This document shows, in pieces, positions 28,090 through 36,183 of a DNA stretch of 64,000 nucleotides (within the stretch, counting starts at the first letter, position 1; every line of letters starts with the position of its first letter). The translations under genes and the position numbers were made by a program. This stretch comes from Duncaniella freteri (GTDB lineage: Bacteria; Bacteroidota; Bacteroidia; Bacteroidales; Muribaculaceae): assembly GCF_004766125.1 (NCBI RefSeq), contig NZ_SJSA01000001.1:1116001-1180000 (forward strand), written 5' to 3'. Under the pieces are notes generated by a model, which searched no databases, had not been told where the DNA came from, and saw only the letters and a list, made by a program, of their open reading frames with translations.

Positions 28090-29619
28090 TCATCTGTTTA
28101 ATTTAAGGATATCATCAATAGGATTACGGGTATTGGAAAGACGCGGCACCTTACGCTGCCCGCCAAGCTTGCCTGTCGATGCAAGCCAGTCATTGAATAC
28201 GCCGCTCCGCCCTTTGACCACAGTTAACGGATCAAGAAATATGCCGTGCGCGCGCTTTGCCTGATAGTCGGAGTTGACATCCTGTAGCGCAATATCAAGG
28301 GATGCGGCGAAAGCTTCGATAGATGCCGGCTCCCGGTCGAATTCAATGAGCCATTCATGGCGGCCGCGGCTATTGTCAGAAGCATAGACAGGGGCGGCGG
28401 TATAATTGACCACCGAGCAGTCCATATCACGGCACACACGCGTCATGGCAGCCTCAGCGTTCTCTACCATAAGCTCCTCTCCGAATGCGTTGATAAAGCA
28501 TTTTGTACGCCCTGCAATTGTGATGCGCAGCGGATCGACGCTCTCAACGCGCACAGTATCGCCTGGAGTGTAACGCCACAAGCCGTTGCACGCGGATATG
28601 ACTATCGAATACACCTTGCCTTGCTCAACTTCCCAGGACGGAATGGTGGAATGGCGGTCAGAGTCAATCTCCGAAAGAGGGATGAACTCGTAGAACACAC
28701 CACTGTCAAGAAGCAACAACATGCCGGGGGAGTCGATGGTGTCCTGCACGGCAAAGAATCCTTCAGAAGCGTTGTAGCTCTCCAGATAACGCATACCCTG
28801 ACGTGTGATATGAGCATATTGCTCACGATACGGAGCCATTGAGATACCGCCGTGAAAGAACACTTCGAGATTACGCCACACATCATGTATACAACCTACT
28901 CCAGCCTTCTGCATAACACCTTTCAGAACCGTAAGAAACCATGACGGCACGCCTGAAATGTTTGTTATATCCTCACACATGGATGCCTCGATGAGCCGGG
29001 GCAATTTCTCCTCCCAGTCAGCCATCAGAGCCACTTTCTTGGAGGGGACACGCACAAGATTGGCGAAAGGATTGATGCAGTCAATTAACGTGGCAGAGAG
29101 ATCACCCACCTTAACCCCCGAACGCAATGACAATTCATTGGCATAGCTGCCTCCGAGTATAAAGCTCTTGCCGGAAAACAGCCGGCTGTCAGGGTAGAGC
29201 GACAGATACTGCGCAACCACCTGAGAGCCGCCATCGTAATGGTTGACGCGAAGAGAATCATCGGTGACAGGTATATACTTGCTTTTACCGTCCGAGGTTC
29301 CGGAGCTTTGAGCAAAACGCCTTGTGACACCCGGCCACAGCACATCAGCCTCTCCGCCTACCATACGCATCACTGACTCCCTGATATCAGGATAGGACTG
29401 CACCATAGGGACAGCCCTGCGCAACTCATCGTACACCCTGTCGATGTCACGGTCCGACGAAGCATCAAGACCATGTTCCTGCCCCCACTTTGTAGAGGCT
29501 CCACGAGACAGCAGCCATTGCAGCTGTCGCAACTGCACCATGCGTATCCGCCCTTGCCACGAACGCACGTTCGCAGCCTTGTGCAAAAAGAACGGTCGTA
29601 CTAACGGAGTAAGATTCAT
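28090..29619 (-). CDS. GH3-family protein (acyl-adenylate/amide synthetase fold)
   Basis: 509 aa from ATG 29619, preceded by an AGGAAA-like ribosome site; ATG 29652 upstream is less likely. Belongs to the GH3 auxin-promoter family, whose plant members conjugate amino acids to acyl hormones through an acyl-AMP. Motifs include AQSSGTSDGKSKYIPVT (ATP/phosphate loop), FHGGISMAPYREQY, ESYNASEGFFAVQD and WRYTPGDTVRV. Bacterial GH3 proteins are widespread in Bacteroidetes but their substrate is unknown. It is between DUF4919 and alkaline phosphatase genes on the same strand. Confidence 0.88.
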   Translation of the reverse strand: MNLTPLVRPFFLHKAANVRSWQGRIRMVQLRQLQWLLSRGASTKWGQEHGLDASSDRDIDRVYDELRRAVPMVQSYPDIRESVMRMVGGEADVLWPGVTRRFAQSSGTSDGKSKYIPVTDDSLRVNHYDGGSQVVAQYLSLYPDSRLFSGKSFILGGSYANELSLRSGVKVGDLSATLIDCINPFANLVRVPSKKVALMADWEEKLPRLIEASMCEDITNISGVPSWFLTVLKGVMQKAGVGCIHDVWRNLEVFFHGGISMAPYREQYAHITRQGMRYLESYNASEGFFAVQDTIDSPGMLLLLDSGVFYEFIPLSEIDSDRHSTIPSWEVEQGKVYSIVISACNGLWRYTPGDTVRVESVDPLRITIAGRTKCFINAFGEELMVENAEAAMTRVCRDMDCSVVNYTAAPVYASDNSRGRHEWLIEFDREPASIEAFAASLDIALQDVNSDYQAKRAHGIFLDPLTVVKGRSGVFNDWLASTGKLGGQRKVPRLSNTRNPIDDILKLNR

Positions 29620-29658
29620 GGGTTTTTCCTTACATGCAACTCCATCACCCACAAAGCA

Positions 29659-30369
29659 TTAAAGCTCATCCGGGTGTTTGCGATAGTATTCTTCAAGAAG
29701 AGGTCCAATATTGAAATAGAAGCCTCCGGAGTCCTTGCCATCCGCATTCCTGACCGTGATATACTCATAGGAAGGATCGTAGAACACATGGTCGCTCACA
29801 GAGTAGTCCATCATGTTGAGGAGCACATATTCATGCTGAGGCTCTATCACATACCATGCATTCTCCTCATCAAGACCTGTGCCGGTCGACACTATCGACA
29901 TGAGGATATAGTTGAGCTTGTACTGCCATATGTTGGCAAGATTAGTCTTTCCTTTCCCTCTCAGAGCATTTATGAGCATCACCATCTCACCCAGGTTGAA
30001 AGGGTTGTCGGAAAGTGCCTGCTCGGCATATGCTATAACAGAATCGCACTCCTGACGAGTGAGGTTCTTGGACCGGTTAAGTGTTGCATCATATGTTATG
30101 GTACGCTCGCTGGACCTGTAAGGATTATAGTCCTCCTGAAACATATATCCGAGATAGAGGTGCCTGAACTTGTCGATCTTCATCAGCGTATCATTACGCT
30201 GGAACTCCTTCATCAGCCGTGGATAATAGTAAGGAGAGGTGTGGTCAAGTGTGGCACGGCGAATCTCTTCAAGGTCAGGCTTCTCTCGCTTGAGTTGTGG
30301 AAGCACCTGAGCCTGAACACCTATGGATGCCGCTATGGAAATGAGCAGTAGAGTGAGGATTCTTGGCAT
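29659..30369 (-). CDS. DUF4919 family secreted protein
   Basis: 236 aa with signal peptide (IAASIGVQAQ, cleavage near residue 21). The body matches the DUF4919 family of Bacteroidetes: DHTSPYYYPRLMKEFQRND, KFRHLYLGYMFQEDY, a helical middle, then YVLLNMMDYSVSDHVFYD and FYFNIGPLLEEYY. No lipobox, so it is probably periplasmic. Function unknown. Together with GH3 and alkaline phosphatase it may form one transcription unit (39- and 1-bp gaps). Confidence 0.8.
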   Translation of the reverse strand: MPRILTLLLISIAASIGVQAQVLPQLKREKPDLEEIRRATLDHTSPYYYPRLMKEFQRNDTLMKIDKFRHLYLGYMFQEDYNPYRSSERTITYDATLNRSKNLTRQECDSVIAYAEQALSDNPFNLGEMVMLINALRGKGKTNLANIWQYKLNYILMSIVSTGTGLDEENAWYVIEPQHEYVLLNMMDYSVSDHVFYDPSYEYITVRNADGKDSGGFYFNIGPLLEEYYRKHPDEL

Positions 30370-30600
30370 AAGCGATAGGTTTTAGAGCAAAGTTAATAAA
30401 AAAATCCATATCCATACGTAAATTAGGATATTTTGACACACACTCCGCGGGTTTCATCCCCGCTCTTATGGCGCATCAGTCCCATTCATACCTGCCGATA
30501 TAATGGTGGAACAATCTCAACACTGAAACGCCGGACCGATCGGAATTGTTTCCGCGCAACAAGCCATCAGATGCTCCATACCGCTCAGACAGCCCTCCTG

Positions 30601-31023
30601 CTACTGCTTCGCCTTGAATGCAAGCGCATACAGGCGCATCTGCTTAAGCATCGCGAGAAGCCCATTGGAACGTGTGGGCGACAGATGCTCGCTCAATCCG
30701 ATATCGTTGATGAAATGAAGATCGGCGTTAAGGATATCATCGGGAGTCTGGTCATCAAGCACCTTGACAAGAAGCGATATTATGCCTTTCACTATTATTG
30801 CGTCCGAATCGGCCGTATAGCGGATCCTACCTTCAGGAGAAAGCTCGGCATTGAGCCACACGCGGCTCTGACATCCCTCGATAAGATGGTCAGGGGTGCG
30901 ATATTTTTCTTCAATAGGGGGGAGAGAATTTCCGAGATCGATAATCATGCCGTAACGGTCCATCCAGTCGTCTACTTCCGAGAACTCGTCTACGATCTCT
31001 GCCTGTATTTCGTTGATTGTCAT
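30601..31023 (-). CDS. SufE-family cysteine desulfurase activator
   Basis: 140 aa. SufE accepts sulfur from SufS on its active Cys and passes it to SufBCD for Fe-S cluster assembly. The conserved Cys51 sits in LIEGCQSRVW, at the same position as in E. coli SufE, and the following VKGIISLLVKVLDDQTPDDIL helix region matches. It is monocistronic here, with no suf genes in the window. The 231-bp gap downstream to the DUF4919 start shows no gene. Confidence 0.92.
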   Translation of the reverse strand: MTINEIQAEIVDEFSEVDDWMDRYGMIIDLGNSLPPIEEKYRTPDHLIEGCQSRVWLNAELSPEGRIRYTADSDAIIVKGIISLLVKVLDDQTPDDILNADLHFINDIGLSEHLSPTRSNGLLAMLKQMRLYALAFKAKQ

Positions 31024-31111
31024 TTTTAAGTTGAATTTTATTGGGGAAGATTATATAAATTCAAAATGAGCAGGTCCGAGACATGCTGCGGTCCTGCTCA
31101 CGTATATAAAA

Positions 31112-33124
31112 CTATTTTTGCGGACGTGGACTCTCGTTGGCATTCTCGGCAGGCCGCACCTTGGCTATGGAGTTGACCGCATTACGGAGCACGATAGAAT
31201 TGCCGCTTACACTCTGTCGAAGCTTGCGCGCATTTCCACGTTCATTAGGGGAGCCAATAGCACGCCAAGCCATATCGGCTATCTGATTTGCATCCCTGTT
31301 GGTGCAACGCCCCTTGACCGCGAAATAATCGTTCTCCACAAGAGCTTTTAGATCTCCGTCGGTAAATGCCTTGGCGAGAGATCGTCCCATAGGGCTTACA
31401 AGCCTGGAGAAATCCCATTCAGAATTTGCGTTGAGATATTCGGCATCGGCAGTCTCCTCAGTGGTCATGGGCTGGGCTTGACGAGCTATAGAGTCGGCAG
31501 CGGCATCACCTGAGGCAGCCAGTTCTGTAGGATCTGACAGAACCGTATCAAGACCCTCTCCTTCAGGAAGCAGAAGTGCGACAATCACAACGATGGCAAC
31601 ACCGAGCAATCCGAATCCGAGCCACTTGACAGCCTTGCGACGAGAGAACGCTGAACCGGAATCGTCATCTCCATCATCGGAGCCATCCCAATCATAAGTT
31701 GCGGATGTTTCATCACGACGAGCATCAACAGGGACTCTGGCATCGATGTGCGGACGTTCCTGCACAGCCTCGTCGGAAACATTTACAAATTTCGGAGCTG
31801 CCTTCTTGGCTTCGTCGGTATCTTCAGTACGTGATTGTTCGGAATTGGCCGATCCGGCAGAGGCATTGCCTGTACGTACATCCACATTATATACCTCGGT
31901 ATTGTCTCCTGTAATCTGACGATTGGCACGGAATCCATGAAAATTGCCGGAGTGAAGCCTGTTGTATTCAGGCGTATTCTTCTCAATGGATATCTGCTGC
32001 TCGAACACGCGTCCGTCACCGAAATCAAGACGCAGCGTCACACACTGCTCCAATGGCTGTAATTCGAGATTTAGCTGCTCAGTAGTAAGCATCTCGGCAC
32101 TCGGCATAGAAAGTTTCAAAGGACGGTAATTATTGGAGGCAACCTGAATCTCCACATCTCCGTCAGGATCAAGATCACGCTCAGTGAAGTCAATGAAAGG
32201 ATCAGCCGTGCTCACGGAACGGCCGTTGACCGAGATGGTGTAGCCATTAACAGTGACACCTTTCACTGATGTCACGCTTATAGGCACGCGACGTATGAAT
32301 CGAATGCCGGTCTGCGCAGCCGTGCGCACAAGTATAGTGGAGCCTTCATACTTTGTATAGGCGGCAGGCGAACCAGCCACCACAGTCTCGGAGTGAGAAT
32401 TGAATCCCTCCTTGGAATAGGTGAGCACCAGACGGTCTCCGTCATACACAAGAGTGGAGGATGCGGAAACACCTTCGGGACACACGACCCCATACTGCTT
32501 ACGGATAGGCACTGTGATGCGTGGCATCTTTACGCCAGGACGCAGTGAGGTGGAAGCCGAAACTATTATGATGCAACGATAGCCGTCATATTCGGGCTGA
32601 CCGGGAAAAGAGAATATCGACTCAAGCTCCTGATGGGAAATATAGGTACGGTAAGCCGCCTCACCGACAATCTCTGCCGAGGATTCAGGCACGGCATATT
32701 TCCATGCCTCAAGCCTAAGTGGCTCCCGAGGCACACCCGCCTCAAGAAGCACAGTCTCTACAGCTTCATCAGAGAGATTTTCCTCTTCGATAAACACTCT
32801 TTTGAGACCTGCAAACATGCCAAGCACCTGCCTGCCGGTGAGGGCACAGCCATTGTCGATGAGAATGGATATCATCACATAGCCACGCTCAGGAAACACG
32901 GTGTTGCGGGTGATAAGAGATATGTAGTGTCCGAGCTCCGAGTCCTGGAGCACATAACATTCATTAGTGTTAAGGAAACGTTTTATGGCGGCAGCCGGCT
33001 CTACCATAGCAGTGTCCCATTCAGGATTGACATTGGTATCGTCAGGAGCATAGGTATAAAGAGTGCGGGTAGCTCCCTGTATCTCTCCGCGAAAAGCTAT
33101 ATGGATATAATTGAAGTCAGTCAT
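31112..33124 (-). CDS. Large membrane protein of unknown function
   Basis: 670 aa. I do not recognise a family. The N-terminal ~190 residues (FNYIHIAFRGEIQGATRT, then NECYVLQDSELGHYISLITR) are compact, soluble and globular. A beta-rich middle (~200-390) resembles Ig-like or carboxypeptidase-regulatory modules (RLDFGDGRVFEQQISIE). A low-complexity acidic linker (~400-490) and one transmembrane helix at about residues 500-520 (preceded by SRRKAVKW, so the N-terminus is cytoplasmic) follow. A ~150-residue tail would lie outside the cytoplasm. The protein thus looks like a signal or anchor protein with a large cytoplasmic sensor. It has its own perfect promoter; the holin-like gene lies upstream on the same strand. 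Confidence 0.7.
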   Translation of the reverse strand: MTDFNYIHIAFRGEIQGATRTLYTYAPDDTNVNPEWDTAMVEPAAAIKRFLNTNECYVLQDSELGHYISLITRNTVFPERGYVMISILIDNGCALTGRQVLGMFAGLKRVFIEEENLSDEAVETVLLEAGVPREPLRLEAWKYAVPESSAEIVGEAAYRTYISHQELESIFSFPGQPEYDGYRCIIIVSASTSLRPGVKMPRITVPIRKQYGVVCPEGVSASSTLVYDGDRLVLTYSKEGFNSHSETVVAGSPAAYTKYEGSTILVRTAAQTGIRFIRRVPISVTSVKGVTVNGYTISVNGRSVSTADPFIDFTERDLDPDGDVEIQVASNNYRPLKLSMPSAEMLTTEQLNLELQPLEQCVTLRLDFGDGRVFEQQISIEKNTPEYNRLHSGNFHGFRANRQITGDNTEVYNVDVRTGNASAGSANSEQSRTEDTDEAKKAAPKFVNVSDEAVQERPHIDARVPVDARRDETSATYDWDGSDDGDDDSGSAFSRRKAVKWLGFGLLGVAIVVIVALLLPEGEGLDTVLSDPTELAASGDAAADSIARQAQPMTTEETADAEYLNANSEWDFSRLVSPMGRSLAKAFTDGDLKALVENDYFAVKGRCTNRDANQIADMAWRAIGSPNERGNARKLRQSVSGNSIVLRNAVNSIAKVRPAENANESPRPQK

Positions 33125-33172
33125 TTGGGTTTGTTTCGTTGAGTTATTTTACAACGTGTTGGTTCAACAGGG

Positions 33173-33204
33173 CAAAATTAGTGAAAATACTTTTTTCGCC
33201 CAAA
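33173..33204 (-). promoter_or_regulatory. Promoter of the 670-aa membrane protein
   Basis: Minus strand: TTTG (33204-33201), exactly 20 bp, TAATTTTG (33180-33173). This is a full consensus match. Predicted start is about 33166, leader about 40 nt. Confidence 0.75.
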
Positions 33205-33285
33205 TGTTTTTCAGAACAGCCATATCACGATCACAGCAATATTTCACAACCCAGGCTCACAAAACAGCTACTAATTACTTCGTTT

Positions 33286-33711
33286 TCACACGCGCCTTCC
33301 TTTCCTGAGTATACTCATAAACACATGCAACGCCTCAGCCAGCCGGGCTCGATGAGGCGAATTTTCAGCTATGCTTTTTGCCTCGATAAGCACTAAAGAA
33401 ACGGCTCCGACTGTAGTAAGATATGGGAACGGCGGCAAGAATGATTTGCCCAAGGATGACAAGGTGATGATAGCTGCTACAATCATGCCATCCACCACCG
33501 TGAGGCAGAACAGGGAGAGGAAATAGGACGAGAGCTTGGCTACGCTGCGGCGAAGTCCTCGGGATGTGCATGACTGTCCCTCGCGACGAGCGCGACGCAC
33601 ACCGCTGACAAGATCAGCGAGGACCGACAGAAGCACGCCGGAATATTCGACACACAACAGCACAAGAACAGAGGAAATGAAACGAGAAGTCATAATTGCG
33701 GAATTTAACAT
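33286..33711 (-). CDS. Phage holin-like small membrane protein
   Basis: About 141 aa from ATG 33711; GTG 33723 falls in a TATTTTTG -7-like box (33723-33730) and is unlikely, and ATG 33693 is also possible. The arrangement ADLVSGVRRARREGQ, then TSRGLRRSVAKLSSYF, then two hydrophobic helices, is that of the Phage_holin_4 family seen in Bacteroidetes phages (the DLxxGxRxAxRxG pattern followed by TSxGxRRT). Around it are housekeeping genes (uvrC on one side) and no phage genes, so this is a chromosomal holin-like gene, possibly domesticated. Confidence 0.65.
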   Translation of the reverse strand: MLNSAIMTSRFISSVLVLLCVEYSGVLLSVLADLVSGVRRARREGQSCTSRGLRRSVAKLSSYFLSLFCLTVVDGMIVAAIITLSSLGKSFLPPFPYLTTVGAVSLVLIEAKSIAENSPHRARLAEALHVFMSILRKGRRV

Positions 33712-33765
33712 GAATAATCCCACAAAAATATGACTCCGGAATGCTGAAAAGATGCGATAATATCG

Positions 33766-35571
33766 TCAGGAATGCAAGGCTGCATAGACCACCGATGCCT
33801 TGGCGGGACCCACCACCTCAGCTATTGCGTCAAGATCTGCCTCACGCAGACGCTTGACACTCCTGAAGCGTGAGAGAAGGGCGGTGCGGGTCTTCTCGCC
33901 GACACCTTTTATACTGTCGAGTTCTGACACAGCCTGACCCTTGCTGCGACGGTTGCGGTGATGTGTGATGCCGAAGCGGTGGGCCTCGTCGCGAAGCTGC
34001 TGCACCACACGCAGACTTTCGCTGTTCTTGTCAATATACAGCGGTATGCTGTCACCGGGGAAATAGATCTCCTCAAGCCTCTTGGCAATTCCCACCACAG
34101 CGATGGTGCCACGAAGCCCCATGTCGTCAAGAGCCTCCACGGCAGCGGAAAGCTGCCCCTTGCCGCCATCCACAACTATCAATTGAGGGAGAGGCTGACC
34201 TTCATTGACCAGACGTGAGTAACGGCGAGTCAGCACCTCTTTCATCGAAGCGAAATCGTCGGGCCCTTCCACTGTACGGATATTGAAATGACGATAGTCC
34301 TTCTTTGATGGCTTGGCATCCTTGAACACCACACAGGAGGCGACAGGATTCGTCCCCTGGATATTGGAGTTGTCAAAGCATTCGATATGACGCGGAAGTT
34401 CGGAAAGGCGGAAGTCTGTGCGCATACGTTCAAGTATACGGTCAGTACGTGCCGAGGGATCGCGCTTCTCAATGGTCTTGACCTTATCTACACGATGCTG
34501 CCTGGCGTTCTTCTGCGAAACCTCCAGCAGTTTCGCCTTATCGCCACGCCTGGGGATACTGAACCTGACATCGGGCATCTCGCAGTCGGGCATTTCCGCC
34601 ACCACCACCTCGTCATAAACCACACCGAGAGTCTCGGATATCTCCGCCATGGCATAAGCCAGAAGCTGGGGCACCGTCTCGTCAAGACGGCGTCGATACT
34701 CAAGTGTCACCGATTTCACCACGGCTCCATGACGTATATGCATGTAATTTATATATGCCTCATCGTCCTCGTCATGTACGCCAAACACATCCACATCCCC
34801 TATAGTCTGCGACACTATGACACTCTTTGCCTGATAACGCCTGATGAGATCATACTGCTCCTTTAGCACCTGCGCCTCCTCGAAACGAAGCTCTGACGAC
34901 AATTTCTCCATCTCTCCCCGCAGATAGTCGAGAAGCTCTGAGACATCGCCACGGAGTATGGCACGGACCCGGTCTATATCCGAGCAATATTCCTCCGACG
35001 AGACAAGTCCGGTGCAGCACCCGCCGCATCGTTTTAGATGGTAGTCGAGACACAATCTCCCCTTGCCGGCCTTTACATAATCGGGAGTGATGAGATGACG
35101 GCACGAGCGTATGCGATAGAGATGCCTCACAAGGTCGAGTGTGGCCCGCGCCGACCCGGCGTCGGTATAGGGTCCATAATACTTTGACCCGTCCTTGATG
35201 CGCTGGCGGGTCATGAACACTCTGGGGAAAGGCTCGTTTGTCACCACTATCCATGGATATGACTTGTCATCCTTAAGGAGCACATTATAGCGCGGCTGAT
35301 GCTCCTTTATCATAGAAGCCTCAAGATTGAGCGCGTCCTGCTCCGTAGGCACCACAATATAGCTCATATCAGCTATAGCACGCACAAGCAGATTGGTGCG
35401 AAGGGAGTCATGGGTGCGGTTGAAATAGGAGCTGACGCGCCTCTTGAGATTCTTAGCTTTGCCTACGTAAATCACCGTCCCCTCGGAGTCATAGTACATA
35501 TACACTCCGGGGGTGTCGGGGAGGATGGATATCTTCTCCTCAAGGGCGGCTGACTTACGATGCTTAGGCAT
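33766..35571 (-). CDS. uvrC: UvrABC excinuclease subunit C
   Basis: 601 aa. Makes both incisions in nucleotide-excision repair. N-terminal GIY-YIG nuclease with PGVYMYYDSEGTVIYVGKAK and the Cys-containing linker. The UvrB-binding region follows (KLSSELRFEEAQVLKEQYD). The RNase-H-like C-terminal nuclease has FDNSNIQGTNPVASCVVF and VVDGGKGQLSA. A helix-hairpin-helix pair (LDSIKGVGEKTRTALLSRFRS) ends the protein. It follows apt with a 6-bp gap (operon). Confidence 0.95.
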   Translation of the reverse strand: MPKHRKSAALEEKISILPDTPGVYMYYDSEGTVIYVGKAKNLKRRVSSYFNRTHDSLRTNLLVRAIADMSYIVVPTEQDALNLEASMIKEHQPRYNVLLKDDKSYPWIVVTNEPFPRVFMTRQRIKDGSKYYGPYTDAGSARATLDLVRHLYRIRSCRHLITPDYVKAGKGRLCLDYHLKRCGGCCTGLVSSEEYCSDIDRVRAILRGDVSELLDYLRGEMEKLSSELRFEEAQVLKEQYDLIRRYQAKSVIVSQTIGDVDVFGVHDEDDEAYINYMHIRHGAVVKSVTLEYRRRLDETVPQLLAYAMAEISETLGVVYDEVVVAEMPDCEMPDVRFSIPRRGDKAKLLEVSQKNARQHRVDKVKTIEKRDPSARTDRILERMRTDFRLSELPRHIECFDNSNIQGTNPVASCVVFKDAKPSKKDYRHFNIRTVEGPDDFASMKEVLTRRYSRLVNEGQPLPQLIVVDGGKGQLSAAVEALDDMGLRGTIAVVGIAKRLEEIYFPGDSIPLYIDKNSESLRVVQQLRDEAHRFGITHHRNRRSKGQAVSELDSIKGVGEKTRTALLSRFRSVKRLREADLDAIAEVVGPAKASVVYAALHS

Positions 35572-35577
35572 TTCTTA

Positions 35578-36096
35578 TCAATATACCAACAGGGATGACA
35601 CTTCAGCTTCAGCCGGAAGATTCGCCCGGCCGTTAAGGGCTGACAGCTCCACAATGAAGTTGATGTAAATCTTCTTAGGATTCATCTGCTTCACGAGCTC
35701 ATAGGCGGCAGCCATAGTGCCCCCTGTGGCGAGAACGTCGTCATGTATCACCACCACATCGTCAGGCGTGATGGCATCGCGGTGGATCTCGATTATGTCC
35801 TTTCCGTATTCCTTGTCATAGGATGCCTTGATAGTGTCGGCAGGAAGCTTTCCGGGCTTACGTACAGGCACAAATCCGGCACCGAGTTCAAAGGCAAGGA
35901 TAGAACCGCCGATGAATCCTCTGGACTCGATTCCCACCACTTTAGTAACGCCTTTGTCGCGATAAAGCTGAGAAAGGTCCCAACCAATGATATGAAGTCC
36001 GCGAGGGTCCTTGAACAGAGTTGTGAGATCACGGAATATGACACCCTTCTGAGGGAAGTCATACACATCACGAATGTGAGATTTCAGATATTCCAT
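35578..36096 (-). CDS. apt: Adenine phosphoribosyltransferase
   Basis: 172 aa. Salvages adenine to AMP using PRPP. The PRPP-binding motif VVVIHDDVLATGGTMAA is clear; the N-terminal HIRDVYDFPQKGVIFRD and RGFIGGSILAFELGAGFVPV segments are as in the family. Transcribed ahead of uvrC with 6 bp between them. The parS site lies 64 bp upstream of the start codon. Confidence 0.95.
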   Translation of the reverse strand: MEYLKSHIRDVYDFPQKGVIFRDLTTLFKDPRGLHIIGWDLSQLYRDKGVTKVVGIESRGFIGGSILAFELGAGFVPVRKPGKLPADTIKASYDKEYGKDIIEIHRDAITPDDVVVIHDDVLATGGTMAAAYELVKQMNPKKIYINFIVELSALNGRANLPAEAEVSSLLVY

Positions 36097-36159
36097 AGTT
36101 TGAAAATATTATGTTTGATCAGTTAAAACATGAGTAAACAAGTCACAGAAAAGCCGATT

Positions 36160-36175
36160 TGTTCCACGTGGAACA
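36160..36175. other. parS centromere site (ParB-binding)
   Basis: TGTTCCACGTGGAACA is a perfect 16-bp palindrome that agrees at every fixed position with the conserved bacterial parS consensus TGTTNCACGTGNAACA. It lies in the short gap between mnmG (stop at 36184) and apt. mnmG (gidA) is a classic origin-proximal gene with nearby parS in many bacteria. The family knowledge says ParB nucleates here; binding is not shown by sequence alone. Confidence 0.85.
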
Positions 36176-36183
36176 ATGATCCG

